Notes: generated by a model not told the origin, from the letters alone. A stretch of 64,000 nucleotides of DNA from Aquipuribacter sp051216895 (GCF_051216895.1 NZ_JBPKAO010000008.1:124001-188000); one strand, 5' to 3'. Positions 10,581-19,088 are shown, counted from the first letter of the stretch. A program made the numbers and translations.

Positions 10581-10613
10581 GCGGGCGGGGGAGCATCGTG
10601 CTCCCCCGCCCGC
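10581..10613 (+). terminator. Perfect 15-bp hairpin spanning the start of the L,D-transpeptidase gene
   Basis: Arms 10581-10595 and 10599-10613 are perfectly complementary with a TCG loop. Position suggests a terminator for the upstream secreted-protein gene. It also contains the only plausible Shine-Dalgarno (GGGGGAG) and the GTG start (10598-10600) of the next gene, so it could also mask translation initiation. Confidence 0.7.
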
Positions 10614-11410
10614 GGCGTCGCGCCCTGGCCACGGCGTGCCTCGTCGTCGCCCTGGCCGGGCTCACCGGCTGCGGGGACCGGGGGTCGACATCCGCGGCCT
10701 CGTCCGCCTCGTCCGCGGCCTCCGTCGCGGCCGAGCCGACCGTGGTCCCCTCGACCCGGGAGCGGCCGAGCCTGCCCTCCCGGCCGAGCGCCCGCCCCGG
10801 CCGTGAGGCCCTCGACCCCGACGAGGGGTACGTCCTCACCGCCACCGTCGACGCGGTCGAGGTGCACGACTCCCCCGGCGGGGACGTGGTGCACGAGCTG
10901 CCCAACCCCCGCGAGACGGGCGCTCCGCTGACGTTCCTGCTCGCCGGCGACCCCGGCCGCGGCTGGTACGAGGTGATGGTGCCGGTCCGCCCCAACGGGA
11001 CGACCGGTTTCGTCCGCGCCCAGGACGTCGACCTCGCCCGGGTGCCGTACCGGCTGGTGATGTCCACCGCCGACAACGAGCTGACGCTGTACGACGGCGA
11101 GGAGGCGCTGCGGTCGATGCCCGCGGCCAGCGGCACCGGTGACACCCCCACCCCGCTGGGCCTGTTCTACCTGACCGAGCTGCTCGAGCCGACCAACGCC
11201 GGGTACGGCCCCTACGCCTACGGGCTGTCGGGGTTCTCGGAGGTGCTGACCAGCTTCGGCGGCGGCCCGGGGCAGATCGGCCTGCACGGCACCGAGGACG
11301 CCGGCAGCGTCGGGCAGGCCGTGAGCCACGGCTGCATCCGGCTGTCCGACGAGGACATCACCTACCTCGCCGAGCTGCTCCCGCTCGGCACGCCGGTCGA
11401 GATCGTCTGA
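10598..11410 (+). CDS. L,D-transpeptidase (YkuD) lipoprotein
   Basis: A 270-residue cell-wall enzyme. The N-terminus is a lipoprotein signal: Arg-rich start, hydrophobic run, and lipobox LTGC with the lipidated Cys at 25. A Ser/Ala-Pro linker leads to an SH3-like region (about 75-145) and a C-terminal YkuD domain with HGT at about 229 and the catalytic signature SHGCIRLSDED (Cys about 246). By family it makes 3-3 peptidoglycan cross-links or attaches proteins outside the membrane. The GTG start is dictated by the signal peptide, although it lies within a very stable hairpin. It is convergent with the following kinase gene, 15 bp between stops. Confidence 0.9.
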   Translation: MLPRPRRRALATACLVVALAGLTGCGDRGSTSAASSASSAASVAAEPTVVPSTRERPSLPSRPSARPGREALDPDEGYVLTATVDAVEVHDSPGGDVVHELPNPRETGAPLTFLLAGDPGRGWYEVMVPVRPNGTTGFVRAQDVDLARVPYRLVMSTADNELTLYDGEEALRSMPAASGTGDTPTPLGLFYLTELLEPTNAGYGPYAYGLSGFSEVLTSFGGGPGQIGLHGTEDAGSVGQAVSHGCIRLSDEDITYLAELLPLGTPVEIV

Positions 11411-11425
11411 GCGGGGACGCCCGCC

Positions 11426-12832
11426 TCACCCGGCCTCGGCGGCCGCCAGGCGGACCACCACCCGGGTGCCCGGCCAGGTCGGGTCGATGCTCACGGTGCC
11501 GCCCTGCGCCTCGGTGAGCGAGAGGACCACGGCGAGGCCCAGGCCGGACGTCCGTCGCGCGCCGCCGGGTCGGGTGGTGACGAACGGCTCGAAGACCCGC
11601 GGCAGGACGTCGGGGTCGATGCCGGGGCCGTCGTCCTCCACCACGAAGCGCACCCAGGCGCCCGGTGCGTCCACCCGGACGCGGACCGCGGTCCCCGCCG
11701 GGGTGTGGGTGCGGGCGTTGAGCACGAGGTTGAGCAGGGTCTGGGCGAGGCGGTCCTCGTCACCGATCAGCACCACGGGCGGGGCCTCCCCCAGGTCCAC
11801 GTCCGCGAGCCCCAGCCCGGCCAGCCGCTGCGACAGCGCCTCGATGACGTCGGGGGCGAACACCGGCTCACGCTGCACGTCGCCGACCTCGTCGCCGCGG
11901 GTGACGGCGGTCAGGTCCTCGACGATCCGGCCCAGCCGCAGCAGCTCGCGCTGGAGCACCGCGGCCGTCTCGCGCGCGGCGTCGGCATCCCCGGGCCCGA
12001 ACGCCTGGAACATCTCCAGGTGGCCGCGCGCCACGGCGAGCGGCGTCCGCAGCTCGTGCGAGACCGCGGACAGCAGCTCGCCCCGCTCGGTCTCCGCCCG
12101 CTCGAGCCGGTCGACCATGTCGTTGAACTCGTGGGCCAGGGTGCCGACCTCGTCCATCCGCTCGGGCTCGGGCACCCGGGTGTGGGTCCCCCGTCCCAGC
12201 CCCCGCGAGGCCTCGGCCAGGTCGGCCACCGGGCGCAGCGCCCGGCCGACGGCCAGGAACAGCAGCACCCCACCGACCAGCAGGCCTGCCCCGCCCGCCA
12301 GCGCGATGCTCAGCAGGGCGTCGCCCGCCGCGGCGCGTCCCTCGGCCAGCGACCCGTAGACCCGGACCACCCCGAGCTCCGTGCCGTCGTCGGCGACCAC
12401 GGGCGAGGACAGCACCCGGACGGGGCCCTCGGCCGTGCTCACGCTCACCACCGAGGCGCTCGTGCCGTCGGGCAGGGTCTCCGTGTCCCGCAGCGCCCGG
12501 AGCGGCTCCGGTCCGGCCTGGGTGACGAACCGTTCCCCGCCCACGTCCACGGCGGTCAGGTGCCGCTCGCTGCCGGGGTTCGTGGTGAGGAACCGTCGGG
12601 CGGCGCGCTGGAGCTCCACGGGGGAGGAGACGCCGTCGATGCCGGCCGCGGCCGCGATCTCCTCCGGCAGGGCCCGCTGGGCCGCCTCCAGCTCCACCAG
12701 CAGCGTCGTGTCGACGTCGGCCCGCTCGGCGACCTGGATCAGCCGCCAGGTGACCAGCGCGACGACCGCGAGGGTCACCACCATGACCACGACGGCGATG
12801 GCCGCGACCCGGACCTGCAACCGGTCCCTCAC
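11426..12832 (-). CDS. Sensor histidine kinase with HAMP domain
   Basis: A 468-residue membrane kinase. TM1 (about 9-31) and TM2 (about 172-196) flank an extracytoplasmic sensor of roughly 140 residues. HAMP follows, then HisKA with phospho-acceptor H259 in SAVSHELRTPLAVARGH, then HATPase (NLVLNARTHTP, VVEDDGPGIDPDVL, TSGLGLAVV). It pairs with the OmpR-type regulator upstream. The GTG at 12832 is separated from the regulator stop by a 17-bp tandem repeat. The signal is unknown; the divergent acidic PepSY-like protein suggests envelope or cation sensing (inference). Confidence 0.9.
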   Translation of the reverse strand: MRDRLQVRVAAIAVVVMVVTLAVVALVTWRLIQVAERADVDTTLLVELEAAQRALPEEIAAAAGIDGVSSPVELQRAARRFLTTNPGSERHLTAVDVGGERFVTQAGPEPLRALRDTETLPDGTSASVVSVSTAEGPVRVLSSPVVADDGTELGVVRVYGSLAEGRAAAGDALLSIALAGGAGLLVGGVLLFLAVGRALRPVADLAEASRGLGRGTHTRVPEPERMDEVGTLAHEFNDMVDRLERAETERGELLSAVSHELRTPLAVARGHLEMFQAFGPGDADAARETAAVLQRELLRLGRIVEDLTAVTRGDEVGDVQREPVFAPDVIEALSQRLAGLGLADVDLGEAPPVVLIGDEDRLAQTLLNLVLNARTHTPAGTAVRVRVDAPGAWVRFVVEDDGPGIDPDVLPRVFEPFVTTRPGGARRTSGLGLAVVLSLTEAQGGTVSIDPTWPGTRVVVRLAAAEAG

Positions 12833-12840
12833 CGCGGCGC

Positions 12841-12908
12841 CCTGCTCATCGGGGTGCCCTGCTCATCGGGGGGCCCTGCTCATCGGGGGGCCCTGCTCAT
12901 CGGGCGCG
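12841..12908 (-). repeat. Four-copy 17-bp tandem repeat at the regulator-kinase junction
   Basis: Four units of the type CCCTGCTCATCGGGGGG (plus-strand reading), at 12841, 12858, 12875 and 12892. The last copy contains the regulator's stop. Read on the coding strand, each copy contains GATGAGCAGGG, that is an ATGA stop/start overlap followed by a purine-rich stretch. Confidence 0.9.
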
Positions 12909-13562
12909 ACCGACGAGCCGGTAGCCGGCCCCGCGGACCGTCTCGATGTGGGCCGCACCGATCTTGCGTCGCAGGTGGCCGACGTAGACCTCGACGACGT
13001 TCGAGGCCCCCTCGAAGTCGTAGCCCCACACCTGGTCCAGCAGCTGGGCCTGCGACAGCACCTGGTCGGGGTGGCGCAGCAGCACCTCCAGCAACGAGAA
13101 CTCCCGCGTCGACAGGCTCACCTGGCCGTCCCCGACCCGGACCTGCCGGGTCCGGACGTCCAGGGTCAGGTCCCCCACGCTGAGCAGCGTCGCGGTCGGC
13201 TGGTCGGGCTGTCGGAGCCGGGCACGGACCCGGGCCAGCAGCTCGCTGAAGCTGAACGGCTTGACCACGTAGTCGTCCGCCCCGGCCTCGAGGTTGGCGA
13301 CCCGGTCGCTCACGGCGTCCTTGGCGGTGAGCACGACCACCGGCAGCGCCGGGCGGAGCTGGCGCAGCCGGACGAGCACCTGCTCCCCGCTGAGACCGGG
13401 CAGCCCCAGGTCGAGCACGACCAGCTGGACGTCCGGCTCCTGCGCCTGCTCCAGGCCGTCCCAGCCGTCGGCCGCCGTCATCACGCTGAAGCCCGCCGCC
13501 TCCAGGCCCTGCTTGACGAACGCGGTGATCCCGGGCTCGTCCTCGACGATCAGCACGGCCAC
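12897..13562 (-). CDS. OmpR-family response regulator
   Basis: A 221-residue regulator. The receiver domain opens with VAVLIVEDEPG and has phospho-acceptor D51 (VVLDLGLPG) and the conserved Lys in VVLTAKDAV. The winged-helix DNA-binding domain includes STREFSLLEVLLRHPDQVLS and ends RGAGYRLVGRAR. GTG 13562 is chosen because GGAGGG lies 8 nt upstream and the receiver strand starts immediately. It is transcribed ahead of its kinase and divergently from the PepSY-like gene, whose shared 233-bp upstream region is a likely target (inference). Confidence 0.93.
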   Translation of the reverse strand: MAVLIVEDEPGITAFVKQGLEAAGFSVMTAADGWDGLEQAQEPDVQLVVLDLGLPGLSGEQVLVRLRQLRPALPVVVLTAKDAVSDRVANLEAGADDYVVKPFSFSELLARVRARLRQPDQPTATLLSVGDLTLDVRTRQVRVGDGQVSLSTREFSLLEVLLRHPDQVLSQAQLLDQVWGYDFEGASNVVEVYVGHLRRKIGAAHIETVRGAGYRLVGRAR

Positions 13563-13795
13563 GAGGACCACCCTCCGACTAGCGCTCCACCCCGGTGACG
13601 GGGTCCGCGCCGGCGGTCGCCCGCGCGCCGGACATGATCCTCCTGTGCGCCTGACCCGGGGATGAGAGCAGGATGGCGGCACGCTCAGCAACCTGAGGGT
13701 TCCGTCAGGAACGGCTCAGGGTCGGTTCATCGGTGGGCAGCAGGCTTCTCGTCCAGAGCAGGGGCCGCCGGTCCCTCCGAGCGAAGGAGAGTCCC

Positions 13796-14596
13796 ATGCG
13801 AGCAGCACCTGTCATCATCGCCGCCGCCGTCGCCGGCGTGGCCGCGGTCGGCGTCGCCGCCGCCGTCGCCTCGGACGGTGACGAGGTCCGTCAGGTCGAG
13901 GCCGTCAGCGTCGGGGCCGTCACGGTCGACGCCTCGGACCCCTCCCCCGCCGGCGGGGCCTCGGACGACCCGGCTCCTTCCACCTCCCCGAGCACCGACG
14001 ACCCCACCGGCCGGGCCACCGACGACTCGACCGACGCGCGGACGTCACGTCAGGTCGAGGGTCTCGACGAGCTGCGGGGCGTGCTCACCCGCGACGAGGA
14101 CGACGACCTGGACGACGACGACCGGGACGACGACGACCGGGAGGACTTCGAGGTGGCCGGGGTGGACCTGGAGCTCGGCCCCGACGGCTGGCTGCTCGGC
14201 GCCGGGCCCGTCGCCGACTTCGACGGCGACGGCACGACGGCGCCGGTGCTGCAGGAGCTCGAGGGCCTCCTCGGCCAGGAGGTCGTCGTGCTGGGCCGGT
14301 TCGACGACGACGGCGACGACATCGAGGTCTACGAGCTGCAGGGCCTGACGTTCCGCGACAGCGCGGGCGGTCCGGCGCCGTGGCAGAGCGGCGACGAGGC
14401 CGACGCCCTGACCCGGGACCAGGTCGCGCAGGCCGCGCTCGACGCGGTCGGCGCCGGCAGCCGGCTGGACTCCGTCGACCGCGAGGACGACGGGGGCGCG
14501 ACGTGGGAGGTCGAGGTCTACGACGCGCAGGGCCGCGAGCAGCGGGTCCTGCTCGACGCGGCCGGCGCGGTGCTGGACATCCGCCCGGAGGACTGA
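13796..14596 (+). CDS. Acidic exported protein with C-terminal PepSY-like domain
   Basis: A 266-residue protein with an N-terminal signal or anchor (APVIIAAAVAGVAAVGVAAAV), a Ser/Pro/Thr/Asp linker, and a dense acidic run DEDDDLDDDDRDDDDRED at about residues 98-115. This is followed by a repeat-like domain (LGPDGWLLGAGPVADFDGDGT) and a terminal PepSY-like unit (ALTRDQVAQAALDAVGAG ... WEVEVYDAQGREQRVLLDAAGAVLDI). AAGGAGA precedes the ATG. The acidic run and DFDGDG could bind calcium, by analogy only. It is divergent from the OmpR-type system, which probably senses or controls it. No enzyme active site is visible. Confidence 0.75.
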   Translation: MRAAPVIIAAAVAGVAAVGVAAAVASDGDEVRQVEAVSVGAVTVDASDPSPAGGASDDPAPSTSPSTDDPTGRATDDSTDARTSRQVEGLDELRGVLTRDEDDDLDDDDRDDDDREDFEVAGVDLELGPDGWLLGAGPVADFDGDGTTAPVLQELEGLLGQEVVVLGRFDDDGDDIEVYELQGLTFRDSAGGPAPWQSGDEADALTRDQVAQAALDAVGAGSRLDSVDREDDGGATWEVEVYDAQGREQRVLLDAAGAVLDIRPED

Positions 14597-14674
14597 CCGG
14601 CGCCGCACCCCCGCAGCCGGGGCGTGGGGCCGGGCCACCTCGCCGGTGACCGCCGCCGGACCCACACTGGGCCG

Positions 14675-15814
14675 GTGGGCGCTCGGCAGTGGGACGTGGT
14701 GGTGGTCGGGGCCGGCCCGGCCGGCTCGGCGGCGGCCCTGTCGGCGCTGCGGGTGGACCCCGGGGCCCGGGTCCTGCTCCTGGACCGCTCGGTCTTCCCG
14801 CGGGACAAGCCGTGCGGGGACGGGATCGCGCCCCACGCCCTGGACGTGCTGGCCGACCTCGGACTGGCGGGGCTGGTGGACGACCACCGGCCGGTCTCGC
14901 GCCTGCACCTCGAGGTGGACGGCGGCGGCCGCACCAGCGGGACGACCAGCCGCCCCGCCCGCGTCGTCCCCCGGGCCGTGCTCGACGACCGGATCCGGGC
15001 CGGCGCGCTGGCCGCGGGCGCGGTGCCCGCACGACGGCGGGTCCGGACCGTCCGCGTCGAGCCCGACGGGGTCGTCCTGGACGCCGACCACGACCCGCTG
15101 CACGCCCGTGTCGTCGTCGCGGCGGACGGCGCCGGCTCGGTGCTGCGCCGGGCCCTCGGCCTGGCGCCCAACGGGCCCGGCCACGTCGCGCTGGCGCTGC
15201 GCGGCTACGCGCCCGTCCGGCCCGACCTGGCCGACGAGCAGCGGATCGTGTTCGCCGACGACGACCGGCCCGCCTACGCCTGGTCGTTCCCCGTCGGCGA
15301 CGGCCGCGCCAACGTGGGCTACGGGGAGCTGCTCCGCGGCGACCGCACCCCGACGCGGGAGCACCTGATGTCCCGGCTGGAGGACCTGCTGCCCGGTGCG
15401 GCCGCGGGCGGCGCGGCGTGGCGCGGGCACCACCTGCCGCTGTCCTCGCGGCGTCCGCGCCAGCCCGACGGTCCGGTGCTCCTGGTCGGCGACGCGCTGT
15501 CGCTGATCAACCCGATGACCGGCGAGGGCATCTACTACGCGGTGCTGTCAGGCGCGTGCGCGGGGGCCGCCGCGGTCGCGCCCGACCCCGGACGCGCCTA
15601 CCGGCGGATGCTGCAGCAGCGCCTCGGGCGCCACCTGCGGCACACCACCGCCGCGGCGGCCCTGTCGGCCCGGCTGCCGGTGGTCCCGGCCGGGGTGGCG
15701 GCGGCCGCCGCGGACCCCCAGGTCTTCGACGACCTGGTCGAGCTCGGGCTGGGTCGGGGGCTGCTGACCCCACGGACGCTGCTGGGCACCGTGGGCGCCC
15801 TGCTGGGTCGCTGA
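14675..15814 (+). CDS. FAD-dependent oxidoreductase, geranylgeranyl reductase family
   Basis: A 379-residue flavoprotein. The dinucleotide-binding motif VVVVGAGPAGSAAA is at residues 8-21, followed by the ribose-binding acid in LLLDRSVFPRDKPCGDG. The second FAD motif is GDALSLINPMTGEGI at about 270-284. This pattern is typical of the geranylgeranyl reductase family, which saturates isoprenoid chains of menaquinones or lipids. A halogenase-like or other flavoprotein role is less likely. GTG 14675 is chosen because it places the Rossmann motif at the N-terminus. It is monocistronic and convergent with the LigD polymerase gene; a CCGACGCGTCGG palindrome (15827-15838) lies between the stops. Confidence 0.85.
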   Translation: MGARQWDVVVVGAGPAGSAAALSALRVDPGARVLLLDRSVFPRDKPCGDGIAPHALDVLADLGLAGLVDDHRPVSRLHLEVDGGGRTSGTTSRPARVVPRAVLDDRIRAGALAAGAVPARRRVRTVRVEPDGVVLDADHDPLHARVVVAADGAGSVLRRALGLAPNGPGHVALALRGYAPVRPDLADEQRIVFADDDRPAYAWSFPVGDGRANVGYGELLRGDRTPTREHLMSRLEDLLPGAAAGGAAWRGHHLPLSSRRPRQPDGPVLLVGDALSLINPMTGEGIYYAVLSGACAGAAAVAPDPGRAYRRMLQQRLGRHLRHTTAAAALSARLPVVPAGVAAAAADPQVFDDLVELGLGRGLLTPRTLLGTVGALLGR

Positions 15815-15839
15815 CCTCTCACCACGCCGACGCGTCGGA

Positions 15840-16718
15840 TCAGCCGGCCATGTGGTCCCCGTCGGTCTCGACCCGCTCCAGCACCTCGGCCGGCGACAGC
15901 TGGCGCAGGTCGTCGCCGACCTCGTCCCAGGTGCGCGGCGCCGCCACCCGCGGCTGCTCGCGGCCCCGCAGCGAGTACGGCGTCACGGTGGTCTTGGCCA
16001 GGTGGTTCTGGGACCAGTCGACGAGCACCTTGCCGCGGCGCAGCACCTTCTTCATGTCGGAGACGACCAGGCGGCGGTGGTCGCGGGCCAGGCCCTCCGC
16101 GAGCGCCTTCGCGTACTCCCGGGTGCGGCCCAGCTCCCCGTCCGCACCGGCGGGCCAGGGGGCGTACAGCTGCATCCCCTTGCTGCCGGAGGTGACGGGG
16201 ACGGTCTGCAGGCCGTCGTCCCCCAGCCGCTCGGCGACGAGGTGGGCCACCGCGGCGCACTCGGCCAGGCCCGCACCCTCCCCCGGGTCCAGGTCGACGA
16301 CGAGCCGGTCCACGCCCCGGAAGCCGCCACGCGGGCCGACCGTCCACTGCGGCGTGTGCAGCTCCAGCGCGGACAGGTTGGCCGACCACACCAGGCCGGC
16401 GACGTCGTCCAGGAACGGGAACTCGACCTCGGTGGACGACGGGTCCTCGGGCTCGGCGTGCAGCTGCTGGCGGCGGACCCAGGACGGCGCCCCCGACGGG
16501 ACGTTCTTCTCCACGAAGGACGGCGCCCCGACGCCCCGCGGGAACCGCACCCGGCTGACCGGTCGGTCCCGCAGCTGCGGGAGCAGGACGTGGGCGATCC
16601 GGGCGTAGTAGTCCACCACCTCGGCCTTGGTGGTCCCCGTCGCCGGGAACAGCACCCGGTCCAGGTGCGTGAGACGGACCTTGCGGCCCCCCACGTCGAC
16701 CGTCTGCTCCTCGCTCAC
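15840..16718 (-). CDS. ligD: NHEJ DNA polymerase/primase, LigD polymerase-domain protein
   Basis: A 292-residue stand-alone version of the LigD polymerase (archaeo-eukaryotic primase-like) domain. Conserved features are HLDRVLFP near the N-terminus, VRFPRGVGAPSFVEKNVP, the metal-binding Asp pair VDLDPGEG (D142, D144), TSGSKGMQLYAPW, and the C-terminal basic segment KKVLRRGKVLVDWSQNHLAKTTVTPYSLR. By family it adds nucleotides, often ribonucleotides, at broken ends before ligation. Its GTG start overlaps the ligase stop by 4 nt (GTGA), so the two activities are separate but coupled polypeptides. No nuclease domain is present. Ku is divergently encoded nearby. Confidence 0.92.
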   Translation of the reverse strand: MSEEQTVDVGGRKVRLTHLDRVLFPATGTTKAEVVDYYARIAHVLLPQLRDRPVSRVRFPRGVGAPSFVEKNVPSGAPSWVRRQQLHAEPEDPSSTEVEFPFLDDVAGLVWSANLSALELHTPQWTVGPRGGFRGVDRLVVDLDPGEGAGLAECAAVAHLVAERLGDDGLQTVPVTSGSKGMQLYAPWPAGADGELGRTREYAKALAEGLARDHRRLVVSDMKKVLRRGKVLVDWSQNHLAKTTVTPYSLRGREQPRVAAPRTWDEVGDDLRQLSPAEVLERVETDGDHMAG

Positions 16719-17674
16719 GCGTCCTCCCACGGGTCGGGCTGCGCGTCCTCGCGCACCCCGAGGACGACCGGGTGCCGGAGCCGGCCGGACCCGGTCCGCT
16801 CGCGGTAGGCCACCTCGACCGCGACCACCGGCCCGCACCAGCGGACACCACGCCGGTCGAGGGCCAGCACCTCATCGACGAAGGGCGGCGCGTCCAGGGA
16901 CACCGCCCCGAGCCGCTCGGCGAGCCCGGCCCCCGACCGCGCCGTGATGCCGCTGCCGGCCCGTCCCAGGAACCGGAGGTCACCGGCGGCGTCGGGGGCC
17001 CCCACCAGCAACGAGGCGGCCTGCGCCGAGCGGCCCTCGGCCGGACGCCAGCCGCCCACCAGGACGGTCCGCCGGCGGCGGTGGGCGTGCTTGCGCCAGT
17101 CCGGCGACCGCACCCCCGGCCGGTAGGGCGAGTCGAGCCGTTTGGCCACCACCCCCTCCAGGCCCTGCTGCCGGGTGGCCGCCAGCAGGGCCTCGCCGTC
17201 GGCGAACGGCTCGGACCGCAGGGCGCAGCCGGGCAGGTCCAGCCCGGCGAGCATCTGGCGACGGGCGTGCAGGGGCTCCCGGTAGACGTCGGTCCCGGCC
17301 AGCACGGGGACGTCGAACACCACCGCTCGCACCGTGCCGGAGGGGTCGCCGGAGGCCAACGCCGCGAAGTCGGGCCGCCCGCCGACCATGCTGACCACCT
17401 CCGCGTCCAGGACGGTGCCGTCGGCCACGACGTCCAGCAGGTCGGCCAGGGCGGGGAACCGCGCCGTCAGGTCCAGCCCGGTCCGGGAGTCGAGGCGCAG
17501 CACGCTCGCCGCGCCCCGCCCTGTGCCGGCCCACCCCACGCCGGCCCGCGCCGCGCCGGCCCGTACGAGCACCCGGTAGCCGTCCCACTTGACCTCGTGG
17601 CTCCACGCCGGGCCCGACGGCAGCTCGTCCGCGGCCACCGCCACGGGCAGCATGGGGGTCACCTCGGTCGTCAC
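16715..17674 (-). CDS. ATP-dependent DNA ligase (LigD ligase-domain type)
   Basis: A 319-residue ligase. The nucleotidyl-transfer motif KWDG (residues 29-32; Lys 29 forms the AMP adduct) follows WSHEV. Other motifs are SRTGLDLTARFP, VLDAEVV, EGVVAKRLDSPYRPGVRSPDWRK (motifs IV-V region) and a C-terminal OB fold (VAVEVAYRERTGSGRLRHP). By family it seals double-strand breaks with Ku and the polymerase protein. Start is uncertain: GTG 17674 or ATG 17653, neither with a strong ribosome site. It is divergent from ku across 126 bp, so one shared control region could serve the whole NHEJ set. Confidence 0.92.
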   Translation of the reverse strand: MTTEVTPMLPVAVAADELPSGPAWSHEVKWDGYRVLVRAGAARAGVGWAGTGRGAASVLRLDSRTGLDLTARFPALADLLDVVADGTVLDAEVVSMVGGRPDFAALASGDPSGTVRAVVFDVPVLAGTDVYREPLHARRQMLAGLDLPGCALRSEPFADGEALLAATRQQGLEGVVAKRLDSPYRPGVRSPDWRKHAHRRRRTVLVGGWRPAEGRSAQAASLLVGAPDAAGDLRFLGRAGSGITARSGAGLAERLGAVSLDAPPFVDEVLALDRRGVRWCGPVVAVEVAYRERTGSGRLRHPVVLGVREDAQPDPWEDA

Positions 17675-17800
17675 GACGTCAGGTTCCCACCCCCGGCGCA
17701 CCCGTACCGCCTGTCGAGGCCGAGGTCCGGGGCACCCGACACGAACAGGCGCCGGTGGTCGGAGGGTGGCGCCGCGGCGCCCGGCGCGCCACCCTGGACC

Positions 17801-19045
17801 ATGCGTGCGATGTGGAAGGGCGCCGTGGCCTTCGGCCTGGTCAACGTCCCGGTCAAGCTGTACACGGCCACCAGCCAGCACGACGTCTCCCTGCACATGG
17901 TGCACCGGGAGGACGGCGGGCGGATCCGGTACCGCAAGACCTGCACGGTGGACGGCGAGGAGGTCCCGGCCGACGAGATCGCCCGCGCCCACACCACCGA
18001 CGACGGCCAGATGGTGGTGATCGACGACGACGACCTGGACTCTCTGCCGGTCAGCAGCAGCCAGGAGATCGAGGTCCAGGAGTTCGTGCCGGCCGAGCAG
18101 GTCGACCCGATCATGTTCGACAAGACCTACTACCTGGAGCCCGAGGCCCGCGCCGCCAAGCCGTACGCGCTGCTGCGCGAGGCCCTGCGGGAGACCGACC
18201 GGATGGCCGTGGTCACCATCACGGTGCGCCGGCGCGAGTCCATGGCGGTGCTGCGGGTGCGTGACGACGTCATCGTGCTGCAGACCCTGCTGTGGCCGGA
18301 CGAGGTCCGCGCCGCGGACTTCGAGGTGCTGCAGGGCGAGGTCGACGTGCGTCCGCAGGAGCTGGCGATGGCGTCGTCGCTGGTGGAGTCGATGGCCTCG
18401 GACTTCGACCCCGACCAGTACAGCGACGGCTACACCGAGGCCCTCAAGGAGCTGATCGCGGCCAAGGCCGAGGACGGCGACGCCCGCCCCGCCCCGGTCG
18501 ACCGGAGCGGGGACGACGGCGACGCGCAGATCGTCGACCTGATGGCCGCGTTGCGGGCCTCGGTCGAGCGGACCGGGACGGCGCGGCGCGGCGCGACCGG
18601 CGGCGCCTCCTCCGTCGTGGACGAGGGCACGGACGAGGACGACGCGGCGTCGGACGCCGGGTCCGGGTCCGCATCCGGGAAGACGTCCGGCACCGCGGAG
18701 AGCTCGAGGCCCGCGGCCAAGAGGACGACGGCCAGGAAGGCGACGGCCAAGGGGTCGGCCGCCGACAAGACCCCGGCCGGGAAGACGGCGGCCCCGAGCA
18801 GGTCGACGGCGAAGAAGACGACCGCCGCCAAGACGACCGCCAAGAAGACGACCGCCAAGAAGACGACCGCCACCAGGACGACCGCGGCGCCCAAGAGGTC
18901 GACGGCGGCGAGGTCGGCCGCGGCACCCGCGAAGAAGGCCACGAGCGCGAAGAGGGCTACGCCGGCCACGAAGACCACGGCCAGGAAGTCGGCCGCCACG
19001 AAGACGACGGCCTCCCGCTCCCCGGCCAAGCGCGAAGCGAGCTGA
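17801..19045 (+). CDS. ku: Ku protein (bacterial NHEJ) with lysine-rich tail
   Basis: Binds DNA ends as a homodimer and recruits LigD-type proteins. The N-terminal core (MWKGAVAFGLVNVPVKLYTAT, TCTVDGEEVP, KTYYLEPEARAAKPYALLREAL, VTITVRRRESMAVLRV, MASSLVESM) is canonical through about residue 265. It is followed by roughly 150 residues rich in Lys, Thr and Ala with repeats such as KKTTAKKTTA, an H1-like basic extension seen in some actinobacterial Ku proteins. At 414 residues it is longer than minimal Ku (about 270-300). ATG 17801 is chosen since it gives the conserved MRAMWKG start. A hairpin follows the stop. Confidence 0.95.
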   Translation: MRAMWKGAVAFGLVNVPVKLYTATSQHDVSLHMVHREDGGRIRYRKTCTVDGEEVPADEIARAHTTDDGQMVVIDDDDLDSLPVSSSQEIEVQEFVPAEQVDPIMFDKTYYLEPEARAAKPYALLREALRETDRMAVVTITVRRRESMAVLRVRDDVIVLQTLLWPDEVRAADFEVLQGEVDVRPQELAMASSLVESMASDFDPDQYSDGYTEALKELIAAKAEDGDARPAPVDRSGDDGDAQIVDLMAALRASVERTGTARRGATGGASSVVDEGTDEDDAASDAGSGSASGKTSGTAESSRPAAKRTTARKATAKGSAADKTPAGKTAAPSRSTAKKTTAAKTTAKKTTAKKTTATRTTAAPKRSTAARSAAAPAKKATSAKRATPATKTTARKSAATKTTASRSPAKREAS

Positions 19046-19049
19046 CGAC

Positions 19050-19082
19050 GGTCCGGGGCGGCGCGGCGGCCGCCCCGGGACC
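19050..19082. terminator. Hairpin terminator between ku and bldC
   Basis: GGTCCGGGGCGGC (19050-19062) can pair with GCCGCCCCGGGACC (19069-19082) with a single bulge. It lies between convergent genes and can serve both. Confidence 0.7.
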
Positions 19083-19088
19083 GGTGGT

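Noticed and set aside
12841..12908. Four regularly spaced repeats as a mini CRISPR array
   Set aside because: Units are directly adjacent with no spacers and no cas genes are present; it is a simple tandem repeat.
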